A stretch of DNA of 64,000 bases from Mesorhizobium sp. NZP2077 (GCF_013170805.1 NZ_CP051293.1:1178001-1242000), one strand, 5' to 3'; positions 1-8,375 are shown, counted from the first letter of the stretch. Numbers and translations: made by a program. The notes: generated by a model not told the origin, from the letters alone.

Positions 1-357
1 GCCATCGCCGAAAAAGGCCACGCGCTTGGCCGTGGCGAGGTACCGTTCCACTACCGTGTCGAGATGCGCAGCCGCGCCTTGCGCAAGATGCGCGCGGCCG
101 AGGGTTCGGGTGCCGAAGGCGTCGATGCTTCGCTGCTGGCGACGCTCAAGACACTTCGCCTGCGTCTGGCCAAGGAGCGCCAGGTGCCGGCCTATGTGGT
201 GTTTTCCGACCGCACGCTGATCGACATGGCCGAACGCTGTCCGCGCGACCTCGACGCCTTCGCCAAAGTGAATGGCGTCGGAGGGGCGAAGCTCAAGGAG
301 TTCGGGAAGATTTTTCTGAGCGCCATTGCGGCGCATCAATCCGGCCAATTGAGCTGA
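1..357 (+). CDS. recQ: RecQ-type ATP-dependent DNA helicase, C-terminal part
   Basis: Open from the window edge to a TGA at 355-357; only the last 118 residues are present. Residues from about position 118 onward form an HRDC domain, the helical nucleic-acid binding module that closes RecQ helicases: the segment with VPAYVVFSDRTLIDMA followed by a helix-hairpin-helix-like VNGVGGAKLKEFG is characteristic. RecQ unwinds DNA during recombination and fork repair. The helicase core lies outside the window, so the family call rests on the HRDC and preceding winged-helix tail only. It is followed tail-to-tail by the amino-acid transporter on the minus strand, with a 21-base gap. Confidence 0.85.
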   Translation, partial: AIAEKGHALGRGEVPFHYRVEMRSRALRKMRAAEGSGAEGVDASLLATLKTLRLRLAKERQVPAYVVFSDRTLIDMAERCPRDLDAFAKVNGVGGAKLKEFGKIFLSAIAAHQSGQLS

Positions 358-378
358 AGAAGCGTTTCACGGTTCACG

Positions 379-1194
379 TCACTTGTTGAAATTCGCGATG
401 AACTGCCCGAATTGCTGAGTGGAGGGGCGCGCGAACATCTCCTTTGGTTCACCCAGGCAATCCACCTCGCCCTTGTGAAGGAACATCACTTTGCTCGATA
501 CGTCGCGGGCAAAACTCATTTCGTGCGTTACCACCAGCATGGTGCGCCCTTCCTCCGCCAGCGAGCGCATGACCCGCAGCACCTCGCCGACCAGTTCTGG
601 ATCGAGAGCGGATGTCGGCTCGTCAAACAGCATCACCTTGGGGTTCATCGCCAGCGCTCGCGCGATCGCGGCGCGCTGTTGCTGGCCGCCCGACATGTGA
701 GGGGGATAGTAGTTGCGACGCTCCCATATCCCCACGCGCTTCAGCAATGCCTCGGCCTGCTCCAGGCACTCCGCCCGGGGACGCTTCAGCACATGCGTCG
801 GGGCCGCGACCAGGTTCTCGAGTACGGTCATGTGCGACCAGAGGTTGAAGCTCTGGAACACCATGGCGAGGTTGGCGCGGATTCGCTCCACCTGACGGAT
901 ATCGGCCGGCACCTGATTGCCGTCCCGTCCCGGCTTCATCTTGATAAGTTCACCATCCACACGCACTTCGCCGGAGTCCGGGGTCTCCAGCAGATTGATA
1001 CAGCGCAACAAGGTGCTTTTGCCCGAACCGGACGAGCCGAGGATGGAAATGACGTCGCCCTTGTGGGCCTCGAGCGAGATGCCCTTGAGCACCTCGTGAT
1101 TGCCAAAGCACTTGCGCATATCCTTGACGCTGATGGCTGGCGCCTCGTCGGAGGACGGTTCCGCACTCGCGGCCGCGGCAAGACTTGCCGACAT
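379..1194 (-). CDS. Polar amino-acid ABC importer, ATP-binding protein (HisP/OccP type)
   Basis: 271-residue ATPase that powers uptake of a polar amino acid through the two permeases encoded just upstream. Walker A is GSSGSGKST, the signature is MSGGQQQRAAIARAL, and Walker B is VMLFDEPTSALDPE. The frame stays open to 1332, but ATG at 1194 is preferred because its A is shared with the permease stop (TGATG), a translational-coupling arrangement, and because the family core follows. Last gene of a four-gene transporter set. Family knowledge points to basic amino acids or opines (histidine, lysine, arginine, octopine); the exact substrate cannot be read from sequence. Confidence 0.93.
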   Translation of the reverse strand: MSASLAAAASAEPSSDEAPAISVKDMRKCFGNHEVLKGISLEAHKGDVISILGSSGSGKSTLLRCINLLETPDSGEVRVDGELIKMKPGRDGNQVPADIRQVERIRANLAMVFQSFNLWSHMTVLENLVAAPTHVLKRPRAECLEQAEALLKRVGIWERRNYYPPHMSGGQQQRAAIARALAMNPKVMLFDEPTSALDPELVGEVLRVMRSLAEEGRTMLVVTHEMSFARDVSSKVMFLHKGEVDCLGEPKEMFARPSTQQFGQFIANFNK

Positions 1195-1931
1195 CACAAC
1201 ACCTCCGGGACTGGCTTGATCTGCTGGGACTGATCGGGCGCGGGGCGCAGATGCGGTGAAAGCCGGTATTCGACCCAGGCAAACAGTCGCGCGATCGACA
1301 GGTTGAGCAGCAGATAGATGACACCGGCGCAAGTCAGCACCTCGATCGGCCGGAACGTGTCGTGCTGAATCTTCTGTGCCGTTCCCATCATTTCCATGAT
1401 CGTGACCACGGAAGCGAGCGCGGTCGCCTTCGTCATCAGGATGATCTCGGTCGAATAGGCCGGCAAGGCCAGCCGCAGCGCGATGGGCAACGTCACGATG
1501 CGGAACCGTGTAAACGCGGACATGCCGAAGGCCTTGGCCGCCTCGATCTGCCCGACCGGCACGGCCCGGAGTGCGCCGCGGAAAATCTCGCTCTCATAGG
1601 CGGCGGTGTTCAAGGCCATCGCGACGATCGTACAATACATGGGATCGCGCAGGATCGGCCACAGGATCGGGCTGTGGCGCACAAAATCGAACTGGGAAAG
1701 TCCGAAATAGATCAGATAGAGCTGCACCAGCAGCGGCGACCCACGGAAGACGAAGACATAGGCGCGGGTGAAATACTCGCCGGATTTGGAGCCCGAGGCC
1801 CGCAGCCACGTCAGGCCGGTGGCGATGATCAGGCCGAAGGCTATGCCGAAGAACCAGATTTCAAGCGTCAGCGGCAGTGCCTTCAGCACGCTCCACATGG
1901 TCGAAAGGTAGAAGTCGTAATCCACCGCCAC
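1194..1931 (-). CDS. Polar amino-acid ABC importer permease (HisM/OccM type)
   Basis: 245-residue inner-membrane permease with about five hydrophobic segments. The cytoplasmic coupling loop EAAKAFGMSAFTRFRIVTLP, near residues 150-170, is the classic EAA motif that docks onto the ATPase. It begins 3 bases after the stop of the other permease gene and its stop overlaps the ATPase start by one base, so the three are almost certainly one transcript. It would form a heterodimeric channel with the product of 1935-2681. Confidence 0.93.
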   Translation of the reverse strand: MAVDYDFYLSTMWSVLKALPLTLEIWFFGIAFGLIIATGLTWLRASGSKSGEYFTRAYVFVFRGSPLLVQLYLIYFGLSQFDFVRHSPILWPILRDPMYCTIVAMALNTAAYESEIFRGALRAVPVGQIEAAKAFGMSAFTRFRIVTLPIALRLALPAYSTEIILMTKATALASVVTIMEMMGTAQKIQHDTFRPIEVLTCAGVIYLLLNLSIARLFAWVEYRLSPHLRPAPDQSQQIKPVPEVL

Positions 1932-1934
1932 CTC

Positions 1935-2681
1935 TTACTTCGGACGCAGAAAGCTGCGGGAGGTGTAGCGCTCGGCCTTGTCGAAGATCGGCGTCGAGAT
2001 CGACGTCATCACGAGGTAGAGGATGCCGGCGACCGTGTAGAAAAGCAGCGAATGGTGTGTTGAACGCGCGGCCTTGTTCGCCGTCAGCATAAGCTCGGCG
2101 ACGCCGGTGACCGAGATCAAAGCCGAATCCTTGATGGTCAGCTGCCACACATTGCCCAGCCCCGGCACCGCCAGGCGCAGCACCTGAGGCATGATCACGA
2201 GGCGAAAACGCAGGAAGGCCGACATGCCGTAGGCGCGCGCCGCTTCCAGCTCGCCGCGCTGGATAGCCAGAAACGAGCCTCGGAAGACCTCGGCCTGATA
2301 GGCGCCGGAAATGATGCCGACCGCGAGTACGCCGCCGAGGAAGCTCGGCATGTTCAAAATGTCGGTCGAACCGATCGATCCCGTGGACCTCGCCACGCCT
2401 GTCAGGATCTGCGTGCCGCCATAGTAGAAAAGGTAGATGATCAAAAGCTCCGGCTCACCGCGGAATACGGTCGTGTAGCTCTCGCCGATAAATCTCAGTC
2501 CGACGCGATGCGAAAGCTTGGCCGCCGCCACGAGCGATCCCAGCATGGCGCCGATCATCATCGAAACGACGGTAACCGCCAGGGTCCAGCCAATGCCCCA
2601 GAGCAGCTGCAAGCCCCAGCCGGCTGCCAACAGCTCATAGGCCGTCGACAGTTGATCCTTGAGACTGTTGAGAAACTCCAC
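1935..2681 (-). CDS. Polar amino-acid ABC importer permease (HisQ/OccQ type)
   Basis: 248-residue inner-membrane permease, partner of the adjacent one. An EAA loop (LEAARAYGMSAFLRFRLVMPQ-like, about residues 160-180) and hydrophobic helices are plain. A region of 143 bases separates it from the binding-protein gene; that gap holds a rho-independent terminator and a degenerate copy of a dispersed palindrome, so the permeases and ATPase are probably expressed at a lower level than the binding protein, as in many such operons. Confidence 0.93.
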   Translation of the reverse strand: MEFLNSLKDQLSTAYELLAAGWGLQLLWGIGWTLAVTVVSMMIGAMLGSLVAAAKLSHRVGLRFIGESYTTVFRGEPELLIIYLFYYGGTQILTGVARSTGSIGSTDILNMPSFLGGVLAVGIISGAYQAEVFRGSFLAIQRGELEAARAYGMSAFLRFRLVIMPQVLRLAVPGLGNVWQLTIKDSALISVTGVAELMLTANKAARSTHHSLLFYTVAGILYLVMTSISTPIFDKAERYTSRSFLRPK

Positions 2682-2733
2682 CTACGCCTCCCCGGGCGTC
2701 GAGATGATGCGTCGACGGGTCGCCTTGCTTCGG

Positions 2734-2780
2734 TGCTTGTCGTTTTCCCGAAACCACCAGGCACTTTCGGGCGACATGCA
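2734..2780. repeat. Degenerate copy of 48-bp dispersed palindrome
   Basis: Ends in a GCGACATGCA arm with a weaker matching TGCTTGTCG arm at the other side and a middle of the CCCGAAACC...CACTTTCGGG type. It matches the two intact copies at 17632-17679 and 25001-25048 with several mismatches. Confidence 0.7.
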
Positions 2781-2786
2781 CTCAAT

Positions 2787-2818
2787 GCAAAAAGGGAGCA
2801 GCCTTGGCTGCTCCCTTC
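2787..2818 (-). terminator. Rho-independent terminator after the binding-protein gene
   Basis: Read on the minus strand, GGGAGCAGCC pairs with GGCTGCTCCC (2794-2803 with 2806-2815) and is followed at once by TTTTT. It begins about 7 bases after the binding-protein stop and precedes the permease genes, so it likely causes partial termination inside the operon. Confidence 0.8.
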
Positions 2819-2824
2819 GCGACA

Positions 2825-3682
2825 TTACTTGGTGATGTCGATCTTGAACCACTGCATCGAGTATTTCGACACCGAGCCGTCATCGAGAGCGGCCTTGAGC
2901 GCCTTGTTGTAGATATCCTGCAGGTCCTTGTCGGTCTTGCGGAAGGCGGCACCGATGCCTGGCCCGAGAATCGGGCCGCCCTTGAACTGCGGCCCGACGA
3001 ATTCCAGGTCCTTGGCGTCGGGCTTGGCCAGCGTGCCGAGGAAGTAGGTGGTGTCGGCGAAGGCGACGTCGAGGCGCCCGGCCATCAGGTCGAGATCATG
3101 CTCGTCGGTGGTCTTGTATTCATGGACGTTGGCGACATCCTTGAGATATTTGTCGGCAAACGTCGCCTCAGTGGTCGAGACCTGCAGGCCGACATTCTTG
3201 CCGGTGAGTTCCTTGCGCAGCGTGTCGAGCGCTGCCTTGGAGTCGGCGTCGTCCTTGGAAAGGTCGATCATCTTGCCGCTGTTGGACAGCTGCGCCAGCG
3301 GCCCATTCTTGTCGGCAAGGAAAGCCACCGGCGATGAGGCATAGGGGATCGAGAAGTCGATGGTCTTCAGGCGTTCATCGGTGATCGACATGCCGTCCAT
3401 GACGATGTCGAACTTGCCGGCGGTCAGGCCGGGAATAACGCCGTCCCAGTCCTGAGCCTGGATCTTGCATTCGAGCTTCGCGCGGGCGCAGACGTCGTTG
3501 AGGATGTCCACCTCGAAGCCGACGATCTTGCCGCTGGCATCGGTCTGGTTCCACGGGGCGTAGGAGCCCTCCATGGCAACCGTCACGGTCTTCCAGTCCT
3601 TGGCCAACGCCGGTGTAGAACAGGTCAGCGCTAGTGCGGCAAGCGCAATCCAACGTGATGATGTCACGGCACTTTCTCCCAT
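2825..3682 (-). CDS. Periplasmic amino-acid binding protein of the ABC importer (HisJ/OccT family)
   Basis: 285-residue exported solute-binding protein that captures the substrate in the periplasm. ATG 3682 is chosen because a signal peptide follows directly (SSRWIALAALALTCSTPALA, cleavage near residue 23); the longer open frame to 3838 would bury it. Family-3 landmarks are the motif GFEVDILNDVCARAK and DGMSITDERLKTIDFS. First gene of the transporter set, followed by a terminator hairpin. Substrate probably a cationic amino acid or relative; this is family inference. Confidence 0.92.
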   Translation of the reverse strand: MGESAVTSSRWIALAALALTCSTPALAKDWKTVTVAMEGSYAPWNQTDASGKIVGFEVDILNDVCARAKLECKIQAQDWDGVIPGLTAGKFDIVMDGMSITDERLKTIDFSIPYASSPVAFLADKNGPLAQLSNSGKMIDLSKDDADSKAALDTLRKELTGKNVGLQVSTTEATFADKYLKDVANVHEYKTTDEHDLDLMAGRLDVAFADTTYFLGTLAKPDAKDLEFVGPQFKGGPILGPGIGAAFRKTDKDLQDIYNKALKAALDDGSVSKYSMQWFKIDITK

Positions 3683-3827
3683 TTTTGTTCTTGGAACCCT
3701 CAGATACCAATTGCTTAGCCCAGCCCCAATTCCCCGACAAGTGTTGTTTTCTGCTGCATGGAGCTGCTCCTCGTAACGTGAACCGATGGACGCAAGGACG
3801 AGGGGCATATGCTGTTTGGCCGCGGCC

Positions 3828-4145
3828 CTACTTGCCAACCCGGCAAAGGATCATGCCGGCGTGATGCAGCACGCCGTCGATGAAGTCGCCGTCGGCGGTA
3901 AAGCCCGTGTCGTCCCAATATTCGATATGGTTGCCGGTCACGACATAGCGCCCGAGATAGGCGCGCTCGCGTTCGCCCCGGGCCTCGACATAGCGGCCAT
4001 TGGCCAGGAGTTCGTGGCGGATGTTGCGGTCGGCGGTAACCCACATGCCGACATAGGGATGGGTCTGGTTGGTCATCTGGTCCTCTGTGTTTGCGGAGCC
4101 TATGAGCGTCATCAAGAGCGACGCGACGATGGTCGCTCCATGCAT
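3828..4145 (-). CDS. Atu4866-like small protein, possibly exported
   Basis: Up to 105 residues. The core (HPYVGMWVTADRNIRHELL, then GRYVEARG, GNHIEYWDDTGFTADGDFIDGVLHHAGM) is the Atu4866-type domain, a small beta-rich fold of unknown role often found beside SDR and LysR genes. Two starts are possible. ATG 4145 shares its A with the stop of the upstream SDR frame (TGATG) and would give a hydrophobic signal-like N-terminus. ATG 4076 has a good AGAGGA site 5 bases upstream and gives an 82-residue cytoplasmic protein. I cannot decide between them. The gene itself looks intact although its upstream partner is broken. Confidence 0.75.
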   Translation of the reverse strand: MHGATIVASLLMTLIGSANTEDQMTNQTHPYVGMWVTADRNIRHELLANGRYVEARGERERAYLGRYVVTGNHIEYWDDTGFTADGDFIDGVLHHAGMILCRVGK

Positions 4146-4858
4146 CAGTGCGCGGCCCGCGTCGGACGCACGACGATCTCGCTGACGTCGACATCCTCCG
4201 GCTGCTCGATGGCAAAGCGCACGGCACGGCCGATCGCATCTGGTTGCAGCGCGATCGCGCGGCAGGTCCATGGCCTCGGCGGCAATGTTGTCGGTGATCG
4301 TGTCAGCCAGTTCGCTGTCAACCACGCGGGGATGGATACAGGTGACGCGAATGTCGTTCCGCTCCTGCCGCAGGCCATCGGAGATCGCCCGCACCGCATA
4401 TTTGGTGGCGCAGTAGACGGCGGCTGTCGGCGACACCGTCAGCGCCCCCACGGATGCCATGTTGATGATGTGGCCGGCTCCGCGCGCCGTCATCTGCGGC
4501 AGCACGGCGGCGATGCCGTGCAGCACGCCCTTGATGTTGACGTCGACCATGCGGTCCCGCTCGTCGACCTTCATCGATGCCATCAGCGACAGCGGCATGA
4601 TGCCGGCATTGTTGACGATGACGTCGACCTGCCCCCAGGCCTGGCGAGCGGCTTCCGCGAAGGCGGCGACATCGGCCCGGTCGGTCACGTCGAGCCTGCG
4701 GGTCATCACTTGCCCGCCCTTCACCCGGATCTCGTCCGCCTGTCGGTGCGGCGTGCGCCCAGCATCAGCCTGGCGCCGGCAGCCCCGAGCTCTCGCGCAA
4801 CGCCGGAACCGATCCCGCTGGAAGCCCCGGTGATGAGAACGACCTTATCGAGTGCCAT
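4145..4858 (-). pseudogene. Short-chain dehydrogenase/reductase, broken by two frameshifts
   Basis: A classical SDR whose reading frame is interrupted twice. The start at 4858 gives the NAD(P) site TGASSGIG and runs to about 4735, where the frame is lost; the next stretch (VMTRRLDVTDRADV, NNAGIM, and the YxxxK catalytic motif as YCATKYAV) lies in another frame until about 4270, and the tail (ALQPDAIGRAVRFAIEQPEDVDVSEIVVRPT) in a third, ending at 4145. The first break fits loss of about 13 bases coding for part of the usual RLEAL segment; the second sits in a CGCGCG run and fits a one- or two-base slip. Sequencing error is possible for the second but unlikely for the first. Confidence 0.85.
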
Positions 4859-4969
4859 TGCAAAAATCCTTTCGTCTTCAATGGGATCAAGATTGCCAGG
4901 AATGTATCTTCCGGCCATTGTCGCGATAAGACTTCTAATTGTTGCCACGATGGTAAGCTGAACTAACCG

Positions 4970-5860
4970 ATGGTATCAGATCTCAATATGCTTTCGGTGT
5001 TCGCGCTCGTCGCCGAGGAACGCAGTTTCCGGGCGGCGGGCGAACGGCTTGGCGTCAGCCGCTCGGCCGTCAGCCAGACGATCCGGCGGCTGGAGGAAAA
5101 CCTCGGCATCGCGCTGATTTCGCGAACGACGCGCAGCGTCAGCCTGACCGAGGCGGGAGAGCAGCTCTACGAAGATGTGGCGCCGGCCATCGCCGACATG
5201 CGCTTGGCGCTCAGCCTCACCGAGCAATGGCGCGACCGGCCGCGCGGGCAGTTGCGTCTGGCCGTCTCCTCGATCGCCGAGCGCTTCCTGTCGGGGCCGT
5301 TTCTCGCCGGCTTCACCGAGGCCAATCGCGAAATCCAGCTCGACGTCACGGTGACAGACGAGGAATTCGACATCGTTGCCGAAGGCTATGATGCGGGTGT
5401 CAGGCTGGGAGAGGTCATCGAACAGGACATGATCGCGGTGCCGGTCGCCGGCGACGAACGGCAGCTGACGGTCTGTTCGCCTTCCTATCGCGACCGCTTC
5501 GGCATGCCCGCGCATCCCGCCGACCTCGCCGGGCATCGCTGCATCGGATGGCGGCCTTCACCCAGGGCGGTTCCCTACCGCTGGGAATTCACTGAGAACG
5601 GCAAGGATTTCAGCGTCGCCGTCGCGCCTGAAATCACCACCAACGACATGGCACTGATGATCAAGCTGGCCGTGGCCGGTGCCGGCATCACCTTCGGCAT
5701 GGAAGAGAGTTTTCGGCCCTTCATCGATCGGGGGGAACTGGTTCCGATCCTCGATGACTACTGCGCGCGCTTTGCCGGTTTCTATCTCTATTATCCGAGC
5801 CGGCGGAACGCCGTGCCAAAATTGCGCGCGCTGGTTGAGTATTTGAGGCACTGGAAATGA
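4970..5860 (+). CDS. LysR-family transcriptional regulator
   Basis: 296 residues. The N-terminal winged HTH is clear (FRAAGERLGVSRSAVSQTIRRLEENLGIALISRTTRSVSLTEAG, residues 18-62), followed by the periplasmic-binding-protein-like effector domain. It is divergently transcribed from the broken SDR and the Atu4866-like gene, which are its probable targets; 111 bases separate the two starts. With the SDR broken the regulator may have lost its main target. Effector unknown. Confidence 0.93.
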   Translation: MVSDLNMLSVFALVAEERSFRAAGERLGVSRSAVSQTIRRLEENLGIALISRTTRSVSLTEAGEQLYEDVAPAIADMRLALSLTEQWRDRPRGQLRLAVSSIAERFLSGPFLAGFTEANREIQLDVTVTDEEFDIVAEGYDAGVRLGEVIEQDMIAVPVAGDERQLTVCSPSYRDRFGMPAHPADLAGHRCIGWRPSPRAVPYRWEFTENGKDFSVAVAPEITTNDMALMIKLAVAGAGITFGMEESFRPFIDRGELVPILDDYCARFAGFYLYYPSRRNAVPKLRALVEYLRHWK

Positions 5861-5949
5861 TGCGATTCAAGCCGGCGTCGGAGGTCGTTTGTCGACCCGA
5901 CATAGATATCGCTGTTACGGAACCCTAGGAAATACACGCACCACATGGT

Positions 5950-6037
5950 CCCCTACGCTACTTCGTAGCTTCGGGCGACACTCCCACGCCCGATTGCGTT
6001 TTCGGGTGGCCTGCCACCCGAAGCCCGCAGGGCGTAG
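5950..6037. repeat. Structured spacer of nested inverted repeats beside tRNA-Ser
   Basis: The non-coding stretch downstream of the tRNA gene (minus-strand direction) is rich in hairpins: GCTACTTCGTAGC near 5957-5969, and a perfect TTCGGGTGGC/GCCACCCGAA stem near 6001-6022, enclosed by CCTACGC and GGGCGTAG arms. It could help processing or termination of the tRNA transcript, but no T-run follows on the minus strand, so this may instead be a dispersed palindromic element. Confidence 0.5.
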
Positions 6038-6039
6038 AG

Positions 6040-6129
6040 TGGCGGAGAGGGAGGGATTCGAACCCCCGATGGGCTTGCACCCATGCCGCATTTCGAGTGC
6101 GGTGCATTCGACCACTCTGCCACCTCTCC
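6040..6129 (-). tRNA. tRNA-Ser (anticodon CGA)
   Basis: A class-II tRNA with encoded CCA. The acceptor stem is GGAGAGG paired with CCTCTCC, followed by discriminator G and CCA (6040-6042). The anticodon loop CTCGAAA places CGA at 6093-6095, reading UCG. The long variable arm (GGCATGGGTGCAAGCCCATC region) and GGTTCGAATCC T-loop are as expected for serine tRNA. Confidence 0.96.
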
Positions 6130-6254
6130 GCGGTCATGGTCGGCCGTTGCCGGCGCGGCGCACTAGATAACGGCTGAACGGGCAGGTTACAAGGCCAAAT
6201 CCACCGATACTTGGCGCGCTGGACAAGCAGCGGTTTCAAGGCGGTGTTTGCCGC

Positions 6255-7349
6255 TCATTGGCCCGGCACGGCATAGGCGGCTTTGGCGGTCATCACCGCG
6301 ATCACCGATTTCTCCAGGGCGCCATACGCCTTGCCGTCGTTCTCGCCGGAAAAGATCACCACGGCGGCATAGCCGGCCTCGTTGACGAAGAAGAACGAGC
6401 CACCGGTCTTGGGGTAGTCGGGCATGTGATGGTGCAGCAACCCGTCATGGTAGTACTGGGTGCCGAGCGCGGTATGCTTCATGCAGACGCCGAGAGCGTA
6501 GGCCGGCTTGCCTGGGAAGCGCGGGCAGGGCGCCTGGGTCGGCGGCGATTTCTGGCCCTTGGCATAGCCCGCATCGCCCGGCTGCGCGTCTAGCCATTGG
6601 CTGGTCACCGGGCCGAGAACCCCGGACTGCTTGTCGAAGGAATAGAGGAACTTTGCGTAATCCTGCGCCGAGATATCCCAGCCGCCATTCGGTGCCCGCG
6701 CCACAAGCGTATCGTCAATCACGCCGGCATTGGCCGGCATGCCAAGCCTGGTGAAGACCTTGCCGCAAACTGTGCCATAGGCCTGGTTGCCGAACACCTG
6801 TGCGATGTAGCCCAGGATGAGGTAGCCGCTGTCGCTGTAGGAGATCGTGCTGCCGGGCGCGAAATCGAGCATGGTCTGCGTCGCCGTCTTGAACGAGGCG
6901 CTGACAGAATGGTCGTTCTTGTCATCGAAAGCGTTTTTCGTCAGGCCAGCGCGATGGGTGAGCAATTCATCGATGGTAATCGCGGTAAAACGGGGATCCT
7001 TCGGCGCGTTGGCGCCGTTGTTGCGCTTGAAATAGCCGACAAGCACGCTGTCCAGCGTATCCGTCATTGCCAGGCGCTTATCGTCGACCAGGCCTGCGAT
7101 GCAGACGCCGGTGATGGCTTTCGACAGGCTGGCGATCGGGTGCCGCTCGGTCGGTTTCCAGCCATGGTCGTAGGAGCCGACAATATTCTGGTGCAGGGCG
7201 ACGGCAACTTCCGCATCGGAGATGTGATAGGTCTTCATCCATGCCGTGACGGCGCCGTCGACGCTTTCAGCAACGGGGCTCGGCGCCGACAAAGCGGGCT
7301 GCCATGCCAGCAGCATCAAACAGAAGCAAAGTCCCGGCCAGCAACGCAT
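6255..7349 (-). CDS. Secreted serine hydrolase of the beta-lactamase (class C / PBP) family
   Basis: 364 residues from ATG 7349, which follows a GGGGAGG site; the longer frame to 7532 is rejected because a signal peptide (MRCWPGLCFCLMLLAWQPALSA) starts at 7349. The nucleophile motif SxxK appears as SLSK (PIASLSKAITG) and the second motif as YSD (ISYSDSGYLILG); HDG near the C-terminus may act as the third motif. These are hallmarks of the class C beta-lactamase-like fold that covers DD-peptidases, esterases and true lactamases. No claim of antibiotic resistance is warranted. Divergent from rplU with 244 bases between. Confidence 0.85.
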   Translation of the reverse strand: MRCWPGLCFCLMLLAWQPALSAPSPVAESVDGAVTAWMKTYHISDAEVAVALHQNIVGSYDHGWKPTERHPIASLSKAITGVCIAGLVDDKRLAMTDTLDSVLVGYFKRNNGANAPKDPRFTAITIDELLTHRAGLTKNAFDDKNDHSVSASFKTATQTMLDFAPGSTISYSDSGYLILGYIAQVFGNQAYGTVCGKVFTRLGMPANAGVIDDTLVARAPNGGWDISAQDYAKFLYSFDKQSGVLGPVTSQWLDAQPGDAGYAKGQKSPPTQAPCPRFPGKPAYALGVCMKHTALGTQYYHDGLLHHHMPDYPKTGGSFFFVNEAGYAAVVIFSGENDGKAYGALEKSVIAVMTAKAAYAVPGQ

Positions 7350-7439
7350 CCTCGCCTCCCCCGACGGCAAAACGCTCAGGCCATGTTGACACGCTCGGTC
7401 TTCGCCGGCCAATAACAGTCTCGGCAACGGCTGTTTGCC

Positions 7440-7468
7440 TTGACTCCCACGCAACCTTCGGTTAGGGA
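7440..7468 (+). promoter_or_regulatory. Candidate sigma-70 promoter for rplU-rpmA
   Basis: TTGACT at 7440-7445 and TAGGGA at 7463-7468 are 17 bases apart. The -35 is strong, the -10 weak. It lies upstream of the leader hairpins and points toward rplU. Confidence 0.5.
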
Positions 7469-7479
7469 CAGCGCGCAAT

Positions 7480-7515
7480 CGGCGTGGAGGGTTCTTCCAC
7501 GCCGCTTGTTTTTTG
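7480..7515 (+). promoter_or_regulatory. Terminator-like leader hairpin ahead of rplU
   Basis: CGGCGTGGA (7480-7488) pairs with TCCACGCCG (7496-7504) over 9 bases and is followed by CTTGTTTTTTG. It has the shape of an intrinsic terminator but no plus-strand gene ends upstream, so it most likely attenuates the ribosomal-protein transcript. A second hairpin, GAACCGCC with GGCGGTTC, follows at 7543-7561. Confidence 0.6.
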
Positions 7516-7593
7516 AACCCGCAGACTGACAAAAAGACGGCCGAACCGCCTCAGGCGGTTCATCAAGGCCGACCGAACAGCGAAAGGCAAAAA

Positions 7594-8277
7594 ATGTTCG
7601 CAGTCATTAAAACGGGCGGTAAGCAGTATCGCGTTGCCGCCAACGATCTCCTGAAGATCGAAAAAGTCGAAGCCAATGTCGGCGATATCGTCGAGATCGG
7701 CCACGTGCTCGCGCATGGCGAGGGCGAGAATGTCACGTTCGGTGCGCCGTTCGTCGATGGCGCTCTGGTCACCGCCGAAGTCGTCGAGCAGGGCAAGAAC
7801 CGCACGGTCATCGCTTTCAAGAAGCGCCGCCGTCAGAATTCGCGCCGCAAGATCGGCCATCGCCAGCTTCTGACCACCGTGCGGATCGCCGAGATCCTGC
7901 TGGGTGGCGCCAAGCCCGCCAAGAAGGCCGCCGTGAAGGCGGAAGCCAAGGCTGAGGTTGCTGCCGAGGCGACGGCCGATGCCGCGCCGAAGGAGGCGAA
8001 GGCCAAGAAGGAAGCTGCCCCCAAGGCAGAAGTGACGGCCGAGACGGCCGCCGCACCGCTGTTCAAGGCGCCGAAGGGCGAGCCAGACGATCTGACCGTG
8101 ATCAAGGGTATCGGCCCGGTCGCCGCCAAGGATCTCGCCGAGCAGGGCATCATCACCTTCGCGCAGCTCGCCAAGCTGACCGACAAGGATGTCGCCAAGA
8201 TAGACGAGCACATGCCGTTCAGCGCCGACCAGATCAAGGACTGGCGCGAACAGGCCAAGGAACTGGCGAAGAAGTAA
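7594..8277 (+). CDS. rplU: 50S ribosomal protein L21 with C-terminal HhH extension
   Basis: 227 residues against about 103 for E. coli L21. Residues 1-103 are a standard L21 ([17 protein letters not shown], then [23 protein letters not shown]), an rRNA-binding protein of the large subunit. Residues 104-160 are an Ala/Lys/Glu linker, and from about 163 a helix-hairpin-helix module begins ([20 protein letters not shown]). Extended L21 proteins are known in rhizobia. ATG 7594 is preferred over TTG 7513 because L21 starts there and GAAAGG lies just upstream. First gene of the rplU-rpmA pair. Confidence 0.95.
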   Translation: MFAVIKTGGKQYRVAANDLLKIEKVEANVGDIVEIGHVLAHGEGENVTFGAPFVDGALVTAEVVEQGKNRTVIAFKKRRRQNSRRKIGHRQLLTTVRIAEILLGGAKPAKKAAVKAEAKAEVAAEATADAAPKEAKAKKEAAPKAEVTAETAAAPLFKAPKGEPDDLTVIKGIGPVAAKDLAEQGIITFAQLAKLTDKDVAKIDEHMPFSADQIKDWREQAKELAKK

Positions 8278-8375
8278 TTTTTCCGGCGAAACATCCGCCG
8301 GATCGGACTTGAAACGGAACGCGAACGCGTTCATAAAGCCTTTTAGGCGCCTTGCGGCGCAACGGAGTTAGTTAG

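Noticed and set aside
6255-7349. Beta-lactamase as a resistance gene
   Set aside because: Only SxxK and a weak second motif are shared with lactamases; no other resistance gene or mobile element nearby.
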